Assembly: GCF_006335125.1 (NCBI RefSeq)
Contig: NZ_VDMO01000036.1
Location: 1 to 24,469 of the forward strand
DNA length: 24,469 bases
From: Deinococcus radiopugnans ATCC 19172
GTDB taxonomy: Bacteria > Deinococcota > Deinococci > Deinococcales > Deinococcaceae
Direction of reading: 5' to 3'
In this document: piece by piece, positions 1-7,692 of the stretch
Position numbering within the stretch: the stretch's first letter is position 1
How the letters are laid out: every line of letters starts with the position of its first letter
Made by a program: the position numbers and the translations under genes
Notes under the pieces: generated by a model
What the model was told of the DNA's origin: nothing
Database searches by the model: none
Seen by the model: only the letters and a program-made list of their open reading frames with translations

Positions 1-2
1 GC

Positions 3-155
3 CAGCAGTTCAGTCTCACTCTTGCCTTCGGCAAGAAGCGCAAAAAACTGTGCCCTGCGCCGTTGGACGGCGCAGGTGCTGGCCCGGAAAATGGCCCAGA
101 AGTCGGCAGCGGAGTGCTGAAGTTCAATCGGAGAATGAAAGGTTTTGATCCTTGA
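3..155 (+). CDS. Possible C-terminal tail of a gene entering from the left (partial)
   Basis: An open frame enters from the left edge and stops at TGA 153-155. It reads as about 50 residues, with a basic stretch (GKKRKK) and ending in FNRRMKGFDP. I do not recognise the family. Another frame is also open to a TGA at 118-120, so the choice of frame is uncertain. The hairpin at 55-75 lies inside it. It may equally be non-coding remnant DNA. Confidence 0.2.
   Translation, partial: QQFSLTLAFGKKRKKLCPAPLDGAGAGPENGPEVGSGVLKFNRRMKGFDP
55..75. repeat. Perfect 9-bp hairpin
   Basis: CTGCGCCGT and ACGGCGCAG pair perfectly around a TGG loop. No T-run follows on either side, so it is not a convincing rho-independent terminator. 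A smaller stem (CTTGC/GCAAG) lies just upstream at about 21-35. Confidence 0.5.
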
Positions 156-220
156 ATTCTACACTTTTTAATCGGAGTCCGTATTACACCCCCTTAACAC
201 GGCGCCCCCACGCTGAGGCC

Positions 221-778
221 ATGAACCGCTTTGCCCTGCTCGTCGCCCTCAGCCTCACGCCCCCAGCCCACGCTCAGATGAACATGCCCGGCATGAATCA
301 TGGCATGACCATGAACAGCGGCCTGGAGGCTTGGAAGGGCAAGGCGTTTGACCGCGCCTTCCTGTCGATGATGATCGTTCACCACCAGGGCGCAGTCGAC
401 ATGAGCAAGGCCGTGTTGAACAACGTTAAAGACGCCCAGATCAAACGCTGGACGGCGGACATCATCGGCGTCCAGCAAAAGGAAATCGGCGAGATGAACA
501 GCTGGCTGAAAACCCTCGGCGGCGTGGACAAGGGCGCGCAAACGGGCATGAACACCGAGATGAAGGACATGCTGGCGTCGCTCAAGGCCAGCAAGGACAG
601 TGACCGGGGTCTGGTGGAAGGCATGTTGCCGCATCACGCCAGCGCCATCGACATGGCGAGTCTGGCCCTGCAAAAAAGCAGCGACGCCCGCGTGCTGGGC
701 CTGGCCCGCGACATCATCCGCACGCAGGCCGACGAGATGTACGCTTACCGCCAGTGGCTGATCAAACGCGGATTCTAG
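221..778 (+). CDS. Secreted DUF305 protein with two His-His motifs
   Basis: A 185-residue protein of the DUF305 (CopM-like) family, whose studied members bind copper outside the cytoplasm. Residues 1-18 form a signal peptide ending PAHA. A Met/His-rich linker (residues 20-34) follows, then two repeats of the family motif: MMIVHHQGAVDM (HH at 54-55) and MLPHHASAIDM (HH at 138-139). The upstream in-frame TTG at 152 would put 23 polar residues in front of the signal peptide, so ATG 221, preceded by a weak GAGG, is chosen. It lies 25 bases ahead of a two-component system on the same strand, so the three genes may be co-transcribed and metal-responsive. A weak promoter-like pair (TTGATC 145-150, TTTAAT 167-172) precedes it. 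Confidence 0.9.
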   Translation: MNRFALLVALSLTPPAHAQMNMPGMNHGMTMNSGLEAWKGKAFDRAFLSMMIVHHQGAVDMSKAVLNNVKDAQIKRWTADIIGVQQKEIGEMNSWLKTLGGVDKGAQTGMNTEMKDMLASLKASKDSDRGLVEGMLPHHASAIDMASLALQKSSDARVLGLARDIIRTQADEMYAYRQWLIKRGF

Positions 779-803
779 AGGGCAGAGGACACGGGAGGCG
801 GAG

Positions 804-1490
804 ATGGCCCGCGTGCTGATCGTCGACGATGACCCCGCCATCCTCGAAATCCTGCACGCCTACCTGAGCGCGGAGGGCCACGAGGTCTGGCCGGCAGCCG
901 ACGGCCACCAGGCCCGAGAGGGGCTCCCGCGCGCCGACCTGGCCGTGCTGGACTGGATGTTGCCCGGCGTGAGCGGCCTGGATCTGGCGCGTGAGGCGCG
1001 GGCCGCGGGGCTCGAGCTGCCCCTGCTGATGCTGACCGCGCGCGGTGAGGAGGAAGACAAGCTCCGCAGCCTGGACCTGGGCGTCGATGACTACGTGGTC
1101 AAGCCGTTCAGCCCGCGCGAGGTGGTGGCCCGGGTGCGCGCCCTGCTGCGCCGTGCGGGGGTGCGTCACGAGATTCGCAGCGGAGAGCTGGCGCTGGACC
1201 TGCGGGCCCGCCGCGCCACGCTGGCGGGCCAGCCCCTGGACCTGTCCAAGCTGGAATATGACCTGCTGGGCACCTTCGCGCAGCACCCCGGGCTGGTCTG
1301 GAGCCGTGAACGTTTGCTGGAGCGGGTGTGGGGGCATGACTTTCCCAGCACGGCGCGGGTGGTGGACGTCCATGTCACGGCGCTGCGCCGCAAGCTGGGC
1401 GACGACGCCGAAGCTCCCCGCTACATCGAGACCGTGCGCGGGGTGGGCTACCGCTTCAAGGAAGAACACGGCGGAGGTGAGGACGGCTGA
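804..1490 (+). CDS. OmpR/PhoB-family response regulator
   Basis: A 228-residue two-component response regulator. The receiver domain (residues about 1-115) has the acidic pocket D8/D9, phospho-acceptor D50 (VLDWMLPG), T78 and K100 (VVKPF). The C-terminal winged-helix DNA-binding domain (about 130-225) carries the WGHDF and VDVHVTALRRKLG signatures and ends with the typical RGVGYRF. The start is supported by GGGAGG at 793-798. Its stop overlaps the likely CTG start of the kinase gene. Lying between a DUF305 gene and a ZIP-like transporter remnant, it may sense a metal or envelope stress. That is inferred from context only; the sensed signal cannot be read from the sequence. Confidence 0.95.
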   Translation: MARVLIVDDDPAILEILHAYLSAEGHEVWPAADGHQAREGLPRADLAVLDWMLPGVSGLDLAREARAAGLELPLLMLTARGEEEDKLRSLDLGVDDYVVKPFSPREVVARVRALLRRAGVRHEIRSGELALDLRARRATLAGQPLDLSKLEYDLLGTFAQHPGLVWSRERLLERVWGHDFPSTARVVDVHVTALRRKLGDDAEAPRYIETVRGVGYRFKEEHGGGEDG

Positions 1491-2575
1491 AACTCTATGC
1501 CCGGCTGTTCCTGTCCCATCTGCTGGTGATCTGCATCGCGCTGGGGGCGGTGCTGCTGATCAGCGAGACGCTGGCCTCGGCGTTCATCCGCCACCACGTC
1601 GAGCAGATGGTCACGCTGATCGGCCCGGACGGCGCGTCCCTGCGCCCGGACCTGGAACGCGGCGTGCGCCGCACCCTGAACGCGGCGCTGCTGGCCTCGC
1701 TGCCGCTGGCCCTGATCGTGGCGGCTTTGACGGCGCTGCTGTCCGCGCGGCGGGTGGTGAAATCGGTGGAGTTGCTGCGCGACGGCAGCCACGCCATCGC
1801 CACCGGTGACTATGGACGGCGGCTGCCGGAAGAGGGCCGGGACGAGCTGACCGATGTGGCGCGGCACTTCAACCGCATGGCGGCTGCGTTGCAGCAGGTG
1901 GAACAGGGCCGGGTGGAGCTGATCTCCAACGTGGCGCATGAGCTGCGCACTCCCCTGTCGGCCCTGCGCGGCTATGCCGAGGCCATGAGCGACGGGGTGA
2001 TGGCCCCGGAGGCCGTCTCTGGGGCCATCCTGCGCGAGACGACCGCGATGGAACGGCTGGCCCAGGACCTGAGCGTGGTGTCGCGGGTGGAGGCCGGCGC
2101 GGTGGACCTGCATCCCAGTGACTTTGCCGCTGACACCCTGCTTCTGGATGCCTTCGAGCGCTTTACGGGCGTCTACGAGGAGCGTGGCGTGGCCCTGGTG
2201 CAGTCTGGCCATCCAGGCCTGCCCCTGATCACCGCCGACTTCGAGCGGGCTTCGCAGATTCTGGCCAACCTGCTGGGCAACGCCCTGCGACACACCCCGC
2301 GCGGGGGCCAGGTGACGCTGGGGGCCGAACACCGTGGCGGCGACGTCGTGTTCACGGTGGCCGATACAGGCAGCGGAATCGCGCCCGAACATCTGGAGCG
2401 CATCTTCGAGCGTTTCTACCGCGTCGATCCGGCGCGCACGCGCGGCGACGGCAGCGGGGTGGGCCTGACCATCGCGCGTGGCCTGGCCACCCGGATGGGC
2501 GGCAGCCTGACCGTGTGTTCCAGTCCCGGGGGCAGCGTCTTTACCCTGAAACTGCTGGTGGCCCATCCCCACTGA
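1487..2575 (+). CDS. Sensor histidine kinase (BaeS/CpxA-like layout), probable CTG start
   Basis: A membrane sensor kinase of about 362 residues. It has TM1 (about 8-26), a short periplasmic segment (about 27-65), TM2 (about 66-86) and a HAMP domain (about 90-143). The HisKA dimerisation domain has phospho-acceptor H151 in NVAHELRTPLSALRGY. The HATPase_c domain has its N-box (LANLLGNALRHTP), G1 (DTGSGI), F-box (FERFYR) and G2 (GSGVGLTIARGLA). The frame is closed by TGA 1478-1480, and the first ATG/GTG/TTG codon is GTG 1526, which lies inside TM1 and would delete half of it. CTG 1487 restores the typical LKLYARLFLSHLL start, overlaps the regulator stop as CTGA, and follows GGAGGTGAGG (1473-1482) at proper spacing. 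The start is therefore inferred; the gene identity is firm. Confidence 0.9.
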   Translation: MKLYARLFLSHLLVICIALGAVLLISETLASAFIRHHVEQMVTLIGPDGASLRPDLERGVRRTLNAALLASLPLALIVAALTALLSARRVVKSVELLRDGSHAIATGDYGRRLPEEGRDELTDVARHFNRMAAALQQVEQGRVELISNVAHELRTPLSALRGYAEAMSDGVMAPEAVSGAILRETTAMERLAQDLSVVSRVEAGAVDLHPSDFAADTLLLDAFERFTGVYEERGVALVQSGHPGLPLITADFERASQILANLLGNALRHTPRGGQVTLGAEHRGGDVVFTVADTGSGIAPEHLERIFERFYRVDPARTRGDGSGVGLTIARGLATRMGGSLTVCSSPGGSVFTLKLLVAHPH

Positions 2576-2725
2576 GCAACTTCGTGCCTGCGTGCGTTCT
2601 GCCGATGGGCAGGGGGGTCACGGCTGGCGGGACGGTCAGCGGCGACTGGGCTGGACCAGAAGACGGCCAAGAAAAGACCAGGGCGACCTGATCGGCCTGG
2701 CCCTGGCATTCTTTAGCGCCGCGCC

Positions 2726-3274
2726 ATGATCGCCCTGAACCAGATCCTGCTGCTGACCCTGACTCCAGTGTTGGCCACGGTGCTGGGCGGCGTGGTGGCG
2801 GGTTTTCGCCCGCCCAGTCCGCGCGTCCGCAGCTTTGTGCAACACTTCGCGGCAGGGAGACAGCCGTTGGGCGTGGTCATCGGCTTCGCGCTGGGGATGG
2901 GCGTGATGATAGCCGTGCGGGCACTGGTGGGCCGGCTGGACCCCTAAGACGCTGAAGAGGCAGCGGAGGCGATCGGCGGCGAGGCCACACCGCGCGCCGC
3001 CACCGGGCTGCTGGCGGCGGTGGGCATCGACATTCTGATTGATGGCCTCCTGATCGGCGTGGGCTTGGCCGCGGGTGAACGGGTGGGCACGCTGCTTCAG
3101 GGCCTGTCGGGCCTGACGCTAGAAATCGTGCTGTCGTTTGGCGCGGCGGCGCTGCTGTATCTGGTGACCGAAGAACTGCCGGGGGAAGCGCACCAGATCA
3201 GGGAAACGCCGTGGATCACCGGCGCGTTTTTTCTGGGCTTCATCGCCCTGTACCTGATCGAGCTGCTGGCGTGA
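2726..3274 (+). pseudogene. ZIP-family metal transporter, degraded
   Basis: One reading frame encodes two pieces separated only by TAA 2945-2947. The first piece (2726-2944) begins with a membrane segment followed by RPPSPRVRSFVQHFAAG. The second continues from DAEEAAEAIGGEATPRAATG into AAVGIDILIDGLLIGVG, which resembles the metal-site helix of ZIP permeases, and ends VTEELPGEAHQIRETPW plus a final TM segment. Both pieces read like parts of one GufA/ZIP-type zinc or divalent-metal permease. The combined length of about 182 residues is short for the usual eight-TM protein. FVQHFAAG runs directly into RQPLGVVIGF, and ERVGTLL directly into QGLSGLTLE, so two further in-frame internal deletions are likely. 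An internal GTG at 3020 could start the second piece, but a functional product is unlikely. Confidence 0.75.
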
Positions 3275-3406
3275 AGGAACGTGGGGGCAACCGTGTGATG
3301 CGGGCTGCTGTCTGCGGCACAGGCCAGAAGACCTGGCTTGAGGTCAAGGCCCTGAAACCTCGGCACCCTGAACGGTGCAAAAAACGTCAACCGGCAGAGC
3401 GGCTGC

Positions 3407-3433
3407 AAAACGGTGGGGACCAGCCACCGTTTT
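3407..3433. terminator. Bidirectional rho-independent terminator
   Basis: AAAACGGTGG and CCACCGTTTT form a perfect 10-bp inverted repeat around a 7-base loop. T/A tracts flank the stem on both strands. It sits between the + strand transporter remnant (ends 3274) and the convergent minus-strand DUF305 gene (ends 3454), where a shared terminator is expected. Confidence 0.8.
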
Positions 3434-3453
3434 CGCGGAGCGTATTCAGGGGT

Positions 3454-3972
3454 TCAGTTTCTCCGTTCCAGATCCTGAATCAGGGCCTTCATCTCGGCGA
3501 TCTCGCGGCGCTGGGTCTCGATGATGCCGTCGGCCAGTTCGCGCACGCGGGGATCCTTGATCTGCGCCCGCGTGCTGGTCAGGATGGCAATCGAATGGTG
3601 CGGGATCATCGCCTTCATGTACGCCACGTCCCCCACCGTCGCCTGTGACCGCAGCAACCACAGCGCTCCAGCAAAGACCGCGAGGCTCCCGATCACAATC
3701 CCCACGTTGACCCGGCGGTTGCGGTACATGCCCAGCATGTACCCGAGCATGATCACCGCCATCGTCGCCCCCATGTACAGCGCCATCCACACCCGCGTCT
3801 GGCTGAAGTACACGTGTTCGAGCTGAGAGGTGTTCAGGTACATCAGCCCGTACATCACCACGGTGGAGGTCAGGATCATGGCCGCGAAACGGCCGTAGTG
3901 GCCGCCCAGCTCGCCCCTCGGTGGCTCGCCGGGTTGCTGGGGTTCAGACGAACCGTTCATGGAGTCGTGCAT
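3454..3972 (-). CDS. Membrane-anchored DUF305 protein
   Basis: A 172-residue protein with a polar N-terminus (1-28), three predicted TM helices (about 29-47, 62-82 and 88-107) and one C-terminal DUF305 unit carrying MIPHHSIAIL (HH at 125-126). It has a single His-His motif, whereas the secreted paralogue at 221-778 has two. The start ATG (3970-3972) follows an AAGGAG-like site (GACAAGGAGAATGCC) on the minus strand. It lies 76 bases downstream of the Csp gene and behind a copper ATPase remnant on the same strand. A copper-handling role at the membrane is thus inferred from family and context; the biochemical activity of this three-TM form is not known to me. Confidence 0.9.
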   Translation of the reverse strand: MHDSMNGSSEPQQPGEPPRGELGGHYGRFAAMILTSTVVMYGLMYLNTSQLEHVYFSQTRVWMALYMGATMAVIMLGYMLGMYRNRRVNVGIVIGSLAVFAGALWLLRSQATVGDVAYMKAMIPHHSIAILTSTRAQIKDPRVRELADGIIETQRREIAEMKALIQDLERRN

Positions 3973-4048
3973 GGCATTCTCCTTGTCTCAAAGACAGCCG
4001 CCTGCCCGCAGCCACACTGCGGCAGGCGGCACAAACGTTCCTGGTGCT

Positions 4049-4486
4049 TCAGGCCGCGAGGCCGTCCAGCATCTGCTGGCAGGCCTGTTCACAGCGGCGG
4101 CACGACTCGGCGCACACCGCGCAGTGCGCCATGTTCATCTTCTCGGCGTGGCCCTGGCATTCGTCGCCGCAGGCTTTGCAGGCGGCCACACACGCCTGCA
4201 GCTGGGCGCGGAGCACGGCCATGTCCGGCTGGGTCTGGCGAGTCAACACGCGTCCGGTGGTGGTGCAGATGTCGGCGCAGTCCAGGTTGAGGCGAATGCA
4301 GTGGGTCAGGTGCTCGGCGTGTTGGGTCTCGCCCAGACAGGCGTCGGCGCAGGAGGTGCAGACTTGAGCGCACTCGAAACAGGCGTCGATGCACTCGGTC
4401 AGGGCGGCCAGATCGAAGGGGGACTGGCGGATCTGTGGGTGGGTCTGGAGCATGCGGGTCACGGCGGAACGGGCAGGCTGGGTCAT
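4049..4486 (-). CDS. Four-helix-bundle copper-storage protein (Csp family)
   Basis: A 145-residue cysteine-rich protein of the Csp/DUF326 family, which forms four-helix bundles whose cores bind many Cu(I) ions through inward-facing Cys. I count 18 Cys, arranged as helix-spaced CxxxC and CxxC pairs: 32, 36, 39, 43, 46, 50; 63, 70, 74; 99, 103, 106, 110; 122, 125, 129, 132, 136. There is no Tat or Sec signal peptide, so it resembles the cytosolic Csp3 type. The start has a strong GGAGGTG site (minus strand, about 4492-4498). It lies 116 bases downstream of the truncated copper ATPase gene and upstream of a DUF305 gene, consistent with a copper detoxification operon. Confidence 0.92.
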   Translation of the reverse strand: MTQPARSAVTRMLQTHPQIRQSPFDLAALTECIDACFECAQVCTSCADACLGETQHAEHLTHCIRLNLDCADICTTTGRVLTRQTQPDMAVLRAQLQACVAACKACGDECQGHAEKMNMAHCAVCAESCRRCEQACQQMLDGLAA

Positions 4487-4602
4487 CGGAACACCTCCGG
4501 GGGAATGAAGACGGGAAGGGGCTGTACACGAACCGTTCGCTCAGCATCGTAGGAGAAGGCGTGTTAAGCCCGTGTAAAGCGCCCGGTTTTCTCAATGCTG
4601 TC

Positions 4603-6036
4603 TCAAGACGGCGCGAGTTGGGCAGGCGCGGCCCGTGCGAATTTCACGCGGTTCAGCGACAGCGCGTTCAGGGTGACGATGACGGTGCTGGCGCTCATCA
4701 GCAGGGCCGCCCATTCCGGGCGCAGCAGGATGCCCAGCGAGGGGTACAGCACCCCGGCGGCAAAGGGGATGGCCAGCACGTTGTATCCGGCCGCCCAGAA
4801 CAGGTTCTGTTTGATCTTGCCGCGCACCTGCCGCGCCAGCATGATGGCCCCGGCGACACTGGCCGGATCGCTGCGGACCAGCACCACGTCGGCTGTTTCC
4901 ACCGCCACGTCCGTGCCCGCGCCAATAGCGATGCCCACGTCGGACAGCGCCAGCGCGGGGGCGTCGTTGACGCCGTCACCGATCATCGCCACCTTGCGGC
5001 CCCCGTCTTGCAACCGCTTGATCTGGGCTGATTTCTCTTCCGGCAGCACGTCGGCAATCACGGTGTCCAGGCCCAGCTCACGGGCCACGGCGTCCGCGGT
5101 GCGCCGATTGTCCCCGGTCAGCATGACGGTCTGGATGCCCAGCTCGTGCAGGGCCTGAACGGCGACTCTCGCCGAGGGCCGCACCCGGTCTGAGACCGCC
5201 ACGACGCCCAGGGGCTGACCGTCAGCGGCGACGAACATGGGGGTCTTGCCGTCTGCCGCCAGGATCTCGGCCTCCTGCACCAGTGCGCCCAGGACCACCT
5301 GCCCCCCGTCCATCAGTTTGCGGTTGCCGATCAGCACGCGCCGGCCGTCCACCTCTGCGGTCACGCCCTGTCCTGGCACCGAGTCGAAATCCTGCGCCTC
5401 GCTCAGCTCTACGCCCTTCTCCTTTGCCCCAGCGACGATGGCCGCCGCCAACGGATGCTGCGAGGGCTGATCGGCAGAGGCGGCCAGGCGCAGCAACTCG
5501 GTTTCATCCACGCCATCTGCGGGCCGCAGGTCGGTCAGGGCGGGCTTGCCCTCGGTCAGCGTGCCGGTCTTGTCGAACACTACTGTGTCGATGCTGGCAG
5601 TGGCCTCCAGCGCGCCCGCGTTCTTGAACAGCACGCCCTCTCTGGCCCCCTTGCCCACACCGACGGTGATGGCGGTGGGTGTGGCCAGGGCGAGCGCGTC
5701 CGGGCAGGCGATCACGATGGTCGAGACGGCAGCCGTCAGCGCAAACACCACGCTCTGCCCCAGCAGCATCCAGACCGTGAACGCCAGCAGACCGCTGCCG
5801 ATGGCGACGAAGACCAGGTACTTGCCTGCCGTGTCGGCCAGCCGCTGGGCGGGGGCCTTGCTGGCCTGGGCGTTCTGCACCAGGGCCACGATGCGGCTCA
5901 GGGCCGTGTCGGCCCCCACAGCGGTGGCGCGGACCTGAAAAGCCCCGGTCTGGTTGACCGTGCCGCCCGTCACCTGGTCTCCCGCCGCTTTGCCCACGGG
6001 CAGCGGCTCGCCGCTGATCATGCTCTCGTCCACGTG
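4603..6036 (-). pseudogene. P1B-type (probably Cu+) ATPase, 5'-truncated by an insertion element
   Basis: About 478 codons of a heavy-metal P-type ATPase survive, starting in the actuator domain at HVDESMISGEP. In order: the SGEP loop, the TM segment with CPDALALATPTAI (in place of the usual CPC), phosphorylation loop DKTGTLTEG, the nucleotide-binding SQHPLA (normally SEHPLA), GDNRRTADAV, hinge GDGVNDAPALA, and the last two TMs with YN and MSAST. The YN and MxxS(S/T) residues fit the Cu(I) P1B-1 class. The metal-binding N-terminus, first four TM helices and most of the actuator domain are missing; an IS200/IS605 right end abuts the break at 6034, and the DNA beyond the element does not supply the missing half. 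Reinitiation at ATG 6019-6021 is possible, but transport activity is not expected. Confidence 0.88.
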
Positions 6037-6190
6037 ACCTACCAACGGATTTATCCGTTGGCTTCTCAGGCAACGCTTGCGTTGACTACCGCTACGTTGA
6101 TGCCTGATGGGACGGCCCGCCCCAGGATGTTCCGCGCGGCGTTCAGGTCTGCATTCTCCTGATGATCGCAGGCGACACACCAAAACCGCG
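6034..6190 (-). ncRNA. Predicted omega (right-end) RNA of TnpB
   Basis: In characterised IS605 systems the TnpB guide RNA comes from the 3' end of tnpB plus the right end, and its guide is the flanking DNA just beyond the right end. Here the scaffold would cover the last ~120 bases of tnpB and the right-end hairpin. The guide would be minus strand 6033 down to about 6014, inside the ATPase codons for VDESMIS. The position is by analogy; no promoter or processing site is visible, and the 5' limit is approximate. Confidence 0.4.
6042..6061. repeat. Right-end hairpin of the IS element
   Basis: CCAACGGAT and ATCCGTTGG form a perfect inverted repeat around TT, between the tnpB stop (6066) and the ATPase junction. 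On the minus strand it is preceded directly by GAAG and followed eight bases later by the presumed TCAC cleavage site. It would also be part of the 3' structured RNA that TnpB uses. Confidence 0.85.
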
Positions 6191-7187
6191 ATTGACTGAC
6201 CCGGTTCTCTCGGCAGGTGTGGCCGCACTGGTGGCACGCCTGCGAGGTGTATCGGGGGTCTACAGCGACAACCTTTCGAGCGGCCCATGCTGCCTTCTGC
6301 GAAAGGAGAGAAAAGAACTGACCCCAGCCGACATCGTGGATAGACCGGGCCAGAGTGCCCCGCCCCAGGCCGCCGACGTTGAGGTCTTCGTGTGCGATCA
6401 AGTCGTTCTCTCGAATGAGCTTGATTGCGGTCTTGTGGTGGAAGTCTAGCCGTTGCCGCGCCACCTTGCGCTGCAGCTTGGCAACCCGGCGCACCGCTTT
6501 CCTTCTGCGGTTGCTGCGTTTGTTGGTCTTCCGGCTGACCGAACGCTGAGCCACCCGCAGTTTCTTCATGGCCCCCTGGAAGTGCCTGGGGTTCTCCACA
6601 AACTCCCCATCGGAGGTGATCGCAAACCATGTCGTACCCACGTCCACCCCCACCGAGCTTCCCGAAACGGGAAGCGGCCGAGGCTCTACTTCGCAAACGT
6701 AGCTGACATACCACTCCCCGCAGTCGCGGGTGATGGTAGCCGTTTTGATCTTGCCTTCCAGCGGGCGGTGCAAGCGGATTCGGATGTTGCCGATCTTGGA
6801 AAAGAACGCCGTCTTCTCGGAGACGCTGAAGCCCGACTGCGGGTAGCAAATTGAGTCGTACCTGTCCCGCCCCTGGAAGCGGGGATAGCCGGGGGTCTGC
6901 CCTGCCTTGAGGCGCCGAAAGAATGCCTGGAATGCCTTGTCCAGCCGCTTGAGAACGTCTTGCAACACCTGCGAGTAGACGCCTTTGTATTCCGGCAGTT
7001 CTGCCTTGATCTCGCTGAGGTGCTTCATCTGATCGTATCCGGTCAGGGTCTTCCGGGCTTTCTTGTATGCCGCCTTGCGTTCCTCCAGCGCGGCGTTGTA
7101 CAGGGTGCGGCAGAGTCGCAACTGTTCGTTCAGCGCAGCTTCCTGCGCTTTCGTGGGGCAAAGACGGTAGCGGAAGGCTTTCAGCAT
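6066..7187 (-). CDS. tnpB: TnpB RNA-guided nuclease of the IS element
   Basis: A 373-residue TnpB (OrfB) protein, the RuvC-type RNA-guided endonuclease of IS605 elements and ancestor of Cas12. It has an N-terminal helix-turn-helix-like/wedge region (MLKAFRYRLCPTKAQ) and a split RuvC domain with D182 (VGVDVG), E267 (IAHEDLN) and D347 (NADLNAARN). The zinc ribbon is C318/C321 and C337/C340 (CHQCG, CVAC). All catalytic and zinc residues are present and the frame is unbroken, so it is probably active. Its ATG directly follows the tnpA stop (TGA then ATG with no gap), implying translational coupling. The right-end hairpin begins only a few bases after the stop codon. Confidence 0.95.
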   Translation of the reverse strand: MLKAFRYRLCPTKAQEAALNEQLRLCRTLYNAALEERKAAYKKARKTLTGYDQMKHLSEIKAELPEYKGVYSQVLQDVLKRLDKAFQAFFRRLKAGQTPGYPRFQGRDRYDSICYPQSGFSVSEKTAFFSKIGNIRIRLHRPLEGKIKTATITRDCGEWYVSYVCEVEPRPLPVSGSSVGVDVGTTWFAITSDGEFVENPRHFQGAMKKLRVAQRSVSRKTNKRSNRRRKAVRRVAKLQRKVARQRLDFHHKTAIKLIRENDLIAHEDLNVGGLGRGTLARSIHDVGWGQFFSLLSQKAAWAARKVVAVDPRYTSQACHQCGHTCRENRVSQSRFWCVACDHQENADLNAARNILGRAVPSGINVAVVNASVA

Positions 7188-7634
7188 TCAGTCCCTCGTC
7201 TTCTGTTCCGCGATGTATCGCTGAATGGTTTTTGCGCTGACGTTGCCTGCCGTGCTGACGAGAAAGGAGCGTGTCCACAGGGACGGCATGGTTTGCAGCT
7301 TGGGGAACTCCTGACGCAGCACGCGGGAGGTGTAGCCCTTGAGGGCGTGCATCACCTGGGTAGGCGATACGTCCGGGTCGGTGCCGAGAAACAGGTGGAC
7401 GTGATCGGGCATGATCTCCATGGCCACGATGCGCCAGCCCAGTTCGGCGGTTTTGTCCTCCAGAAGTTCCCCCAACCTCAGCGCCACGTTTCCCACCAAG
7501 ACTTTTCTGCGGCGCTTGGGACACCACACGAAGTGGTATTGCAACAGCGAAACAGAAGTGTTCTTGTGAAGATAGAACGTCGGCACTTCCACAATGTAGC
7601 ACGGTTGGGCGGCGTGTGGGTCGCGCCTCAGCAT
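7188..7634 (-). CDS. tnpA: Y1 transposase TnpA of the IS element
   Basis: A 148-residue IS200/IS605 Y1 (HUH) single-strand transposase. It has the HUH metal site HVHLFLG in PDHVHLF and catalytic Tyr in TIQRYIAEQ near the C-terminus, and full family length. A GTG six bases earlier (7640) is also in frame; ATG 7634 is preferred because the GGGAGG site lies eight bases ahead of it and only two ahead of GTG. The protein cuts and rejoins the hairpin ends at 6042-6061 and 7673-7692. tnpB follows immediately in the same orientation. Confidence 0.93.
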   Translation of the reverse strand: MLRRDPHAAQPCYIVEVPTFYLHKNTSVSLLQYHFVWCPKRRRKVLVGNVALRLGELLEDKTAELGWRIVAMEIMPDHVHLFLGTDPDVSPTQVMHALKGYTSRVLRQEFPKLQTMPSLWTRSFLVSTAGNVSAKTIQRYIAEQKTRD

Positions 7635-7672
7635 CAGCACGGCCTCCCTGTCGGGAGACGTGGGCTATCCAT

Positions 7673-7692
7673 CCCAGGGTTTCAACCCTGGG
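7673..7692. repeat. Left-end hairpin of the IS element
   Basis: CCCAGGGTT and AACCCTGGG are a perfect 9-bp inverted repeat around TC, 38 bases upstream of the tnpA start. AAAG directly precedes the stem on the minus strand, matching the position of a left guide sequence in IS608-like ends. Confidence 0.85.

Noticed and set aside
152..220. TTG start 23 codons upstream for the secreted DUF305 protein
   Set aside because: It would place polar residues ahead of a normal signal peptide; ATG 221 begins the signal sequence directly.
194..2572. Long minus-strand frames opposite the DUF305, regulator and kinase genes
   Set aside because: They are His/Gln/Arg-rich shadow frames typical of antisense GC-rich genes, while the + strand genes have full sets of conserved motifs.
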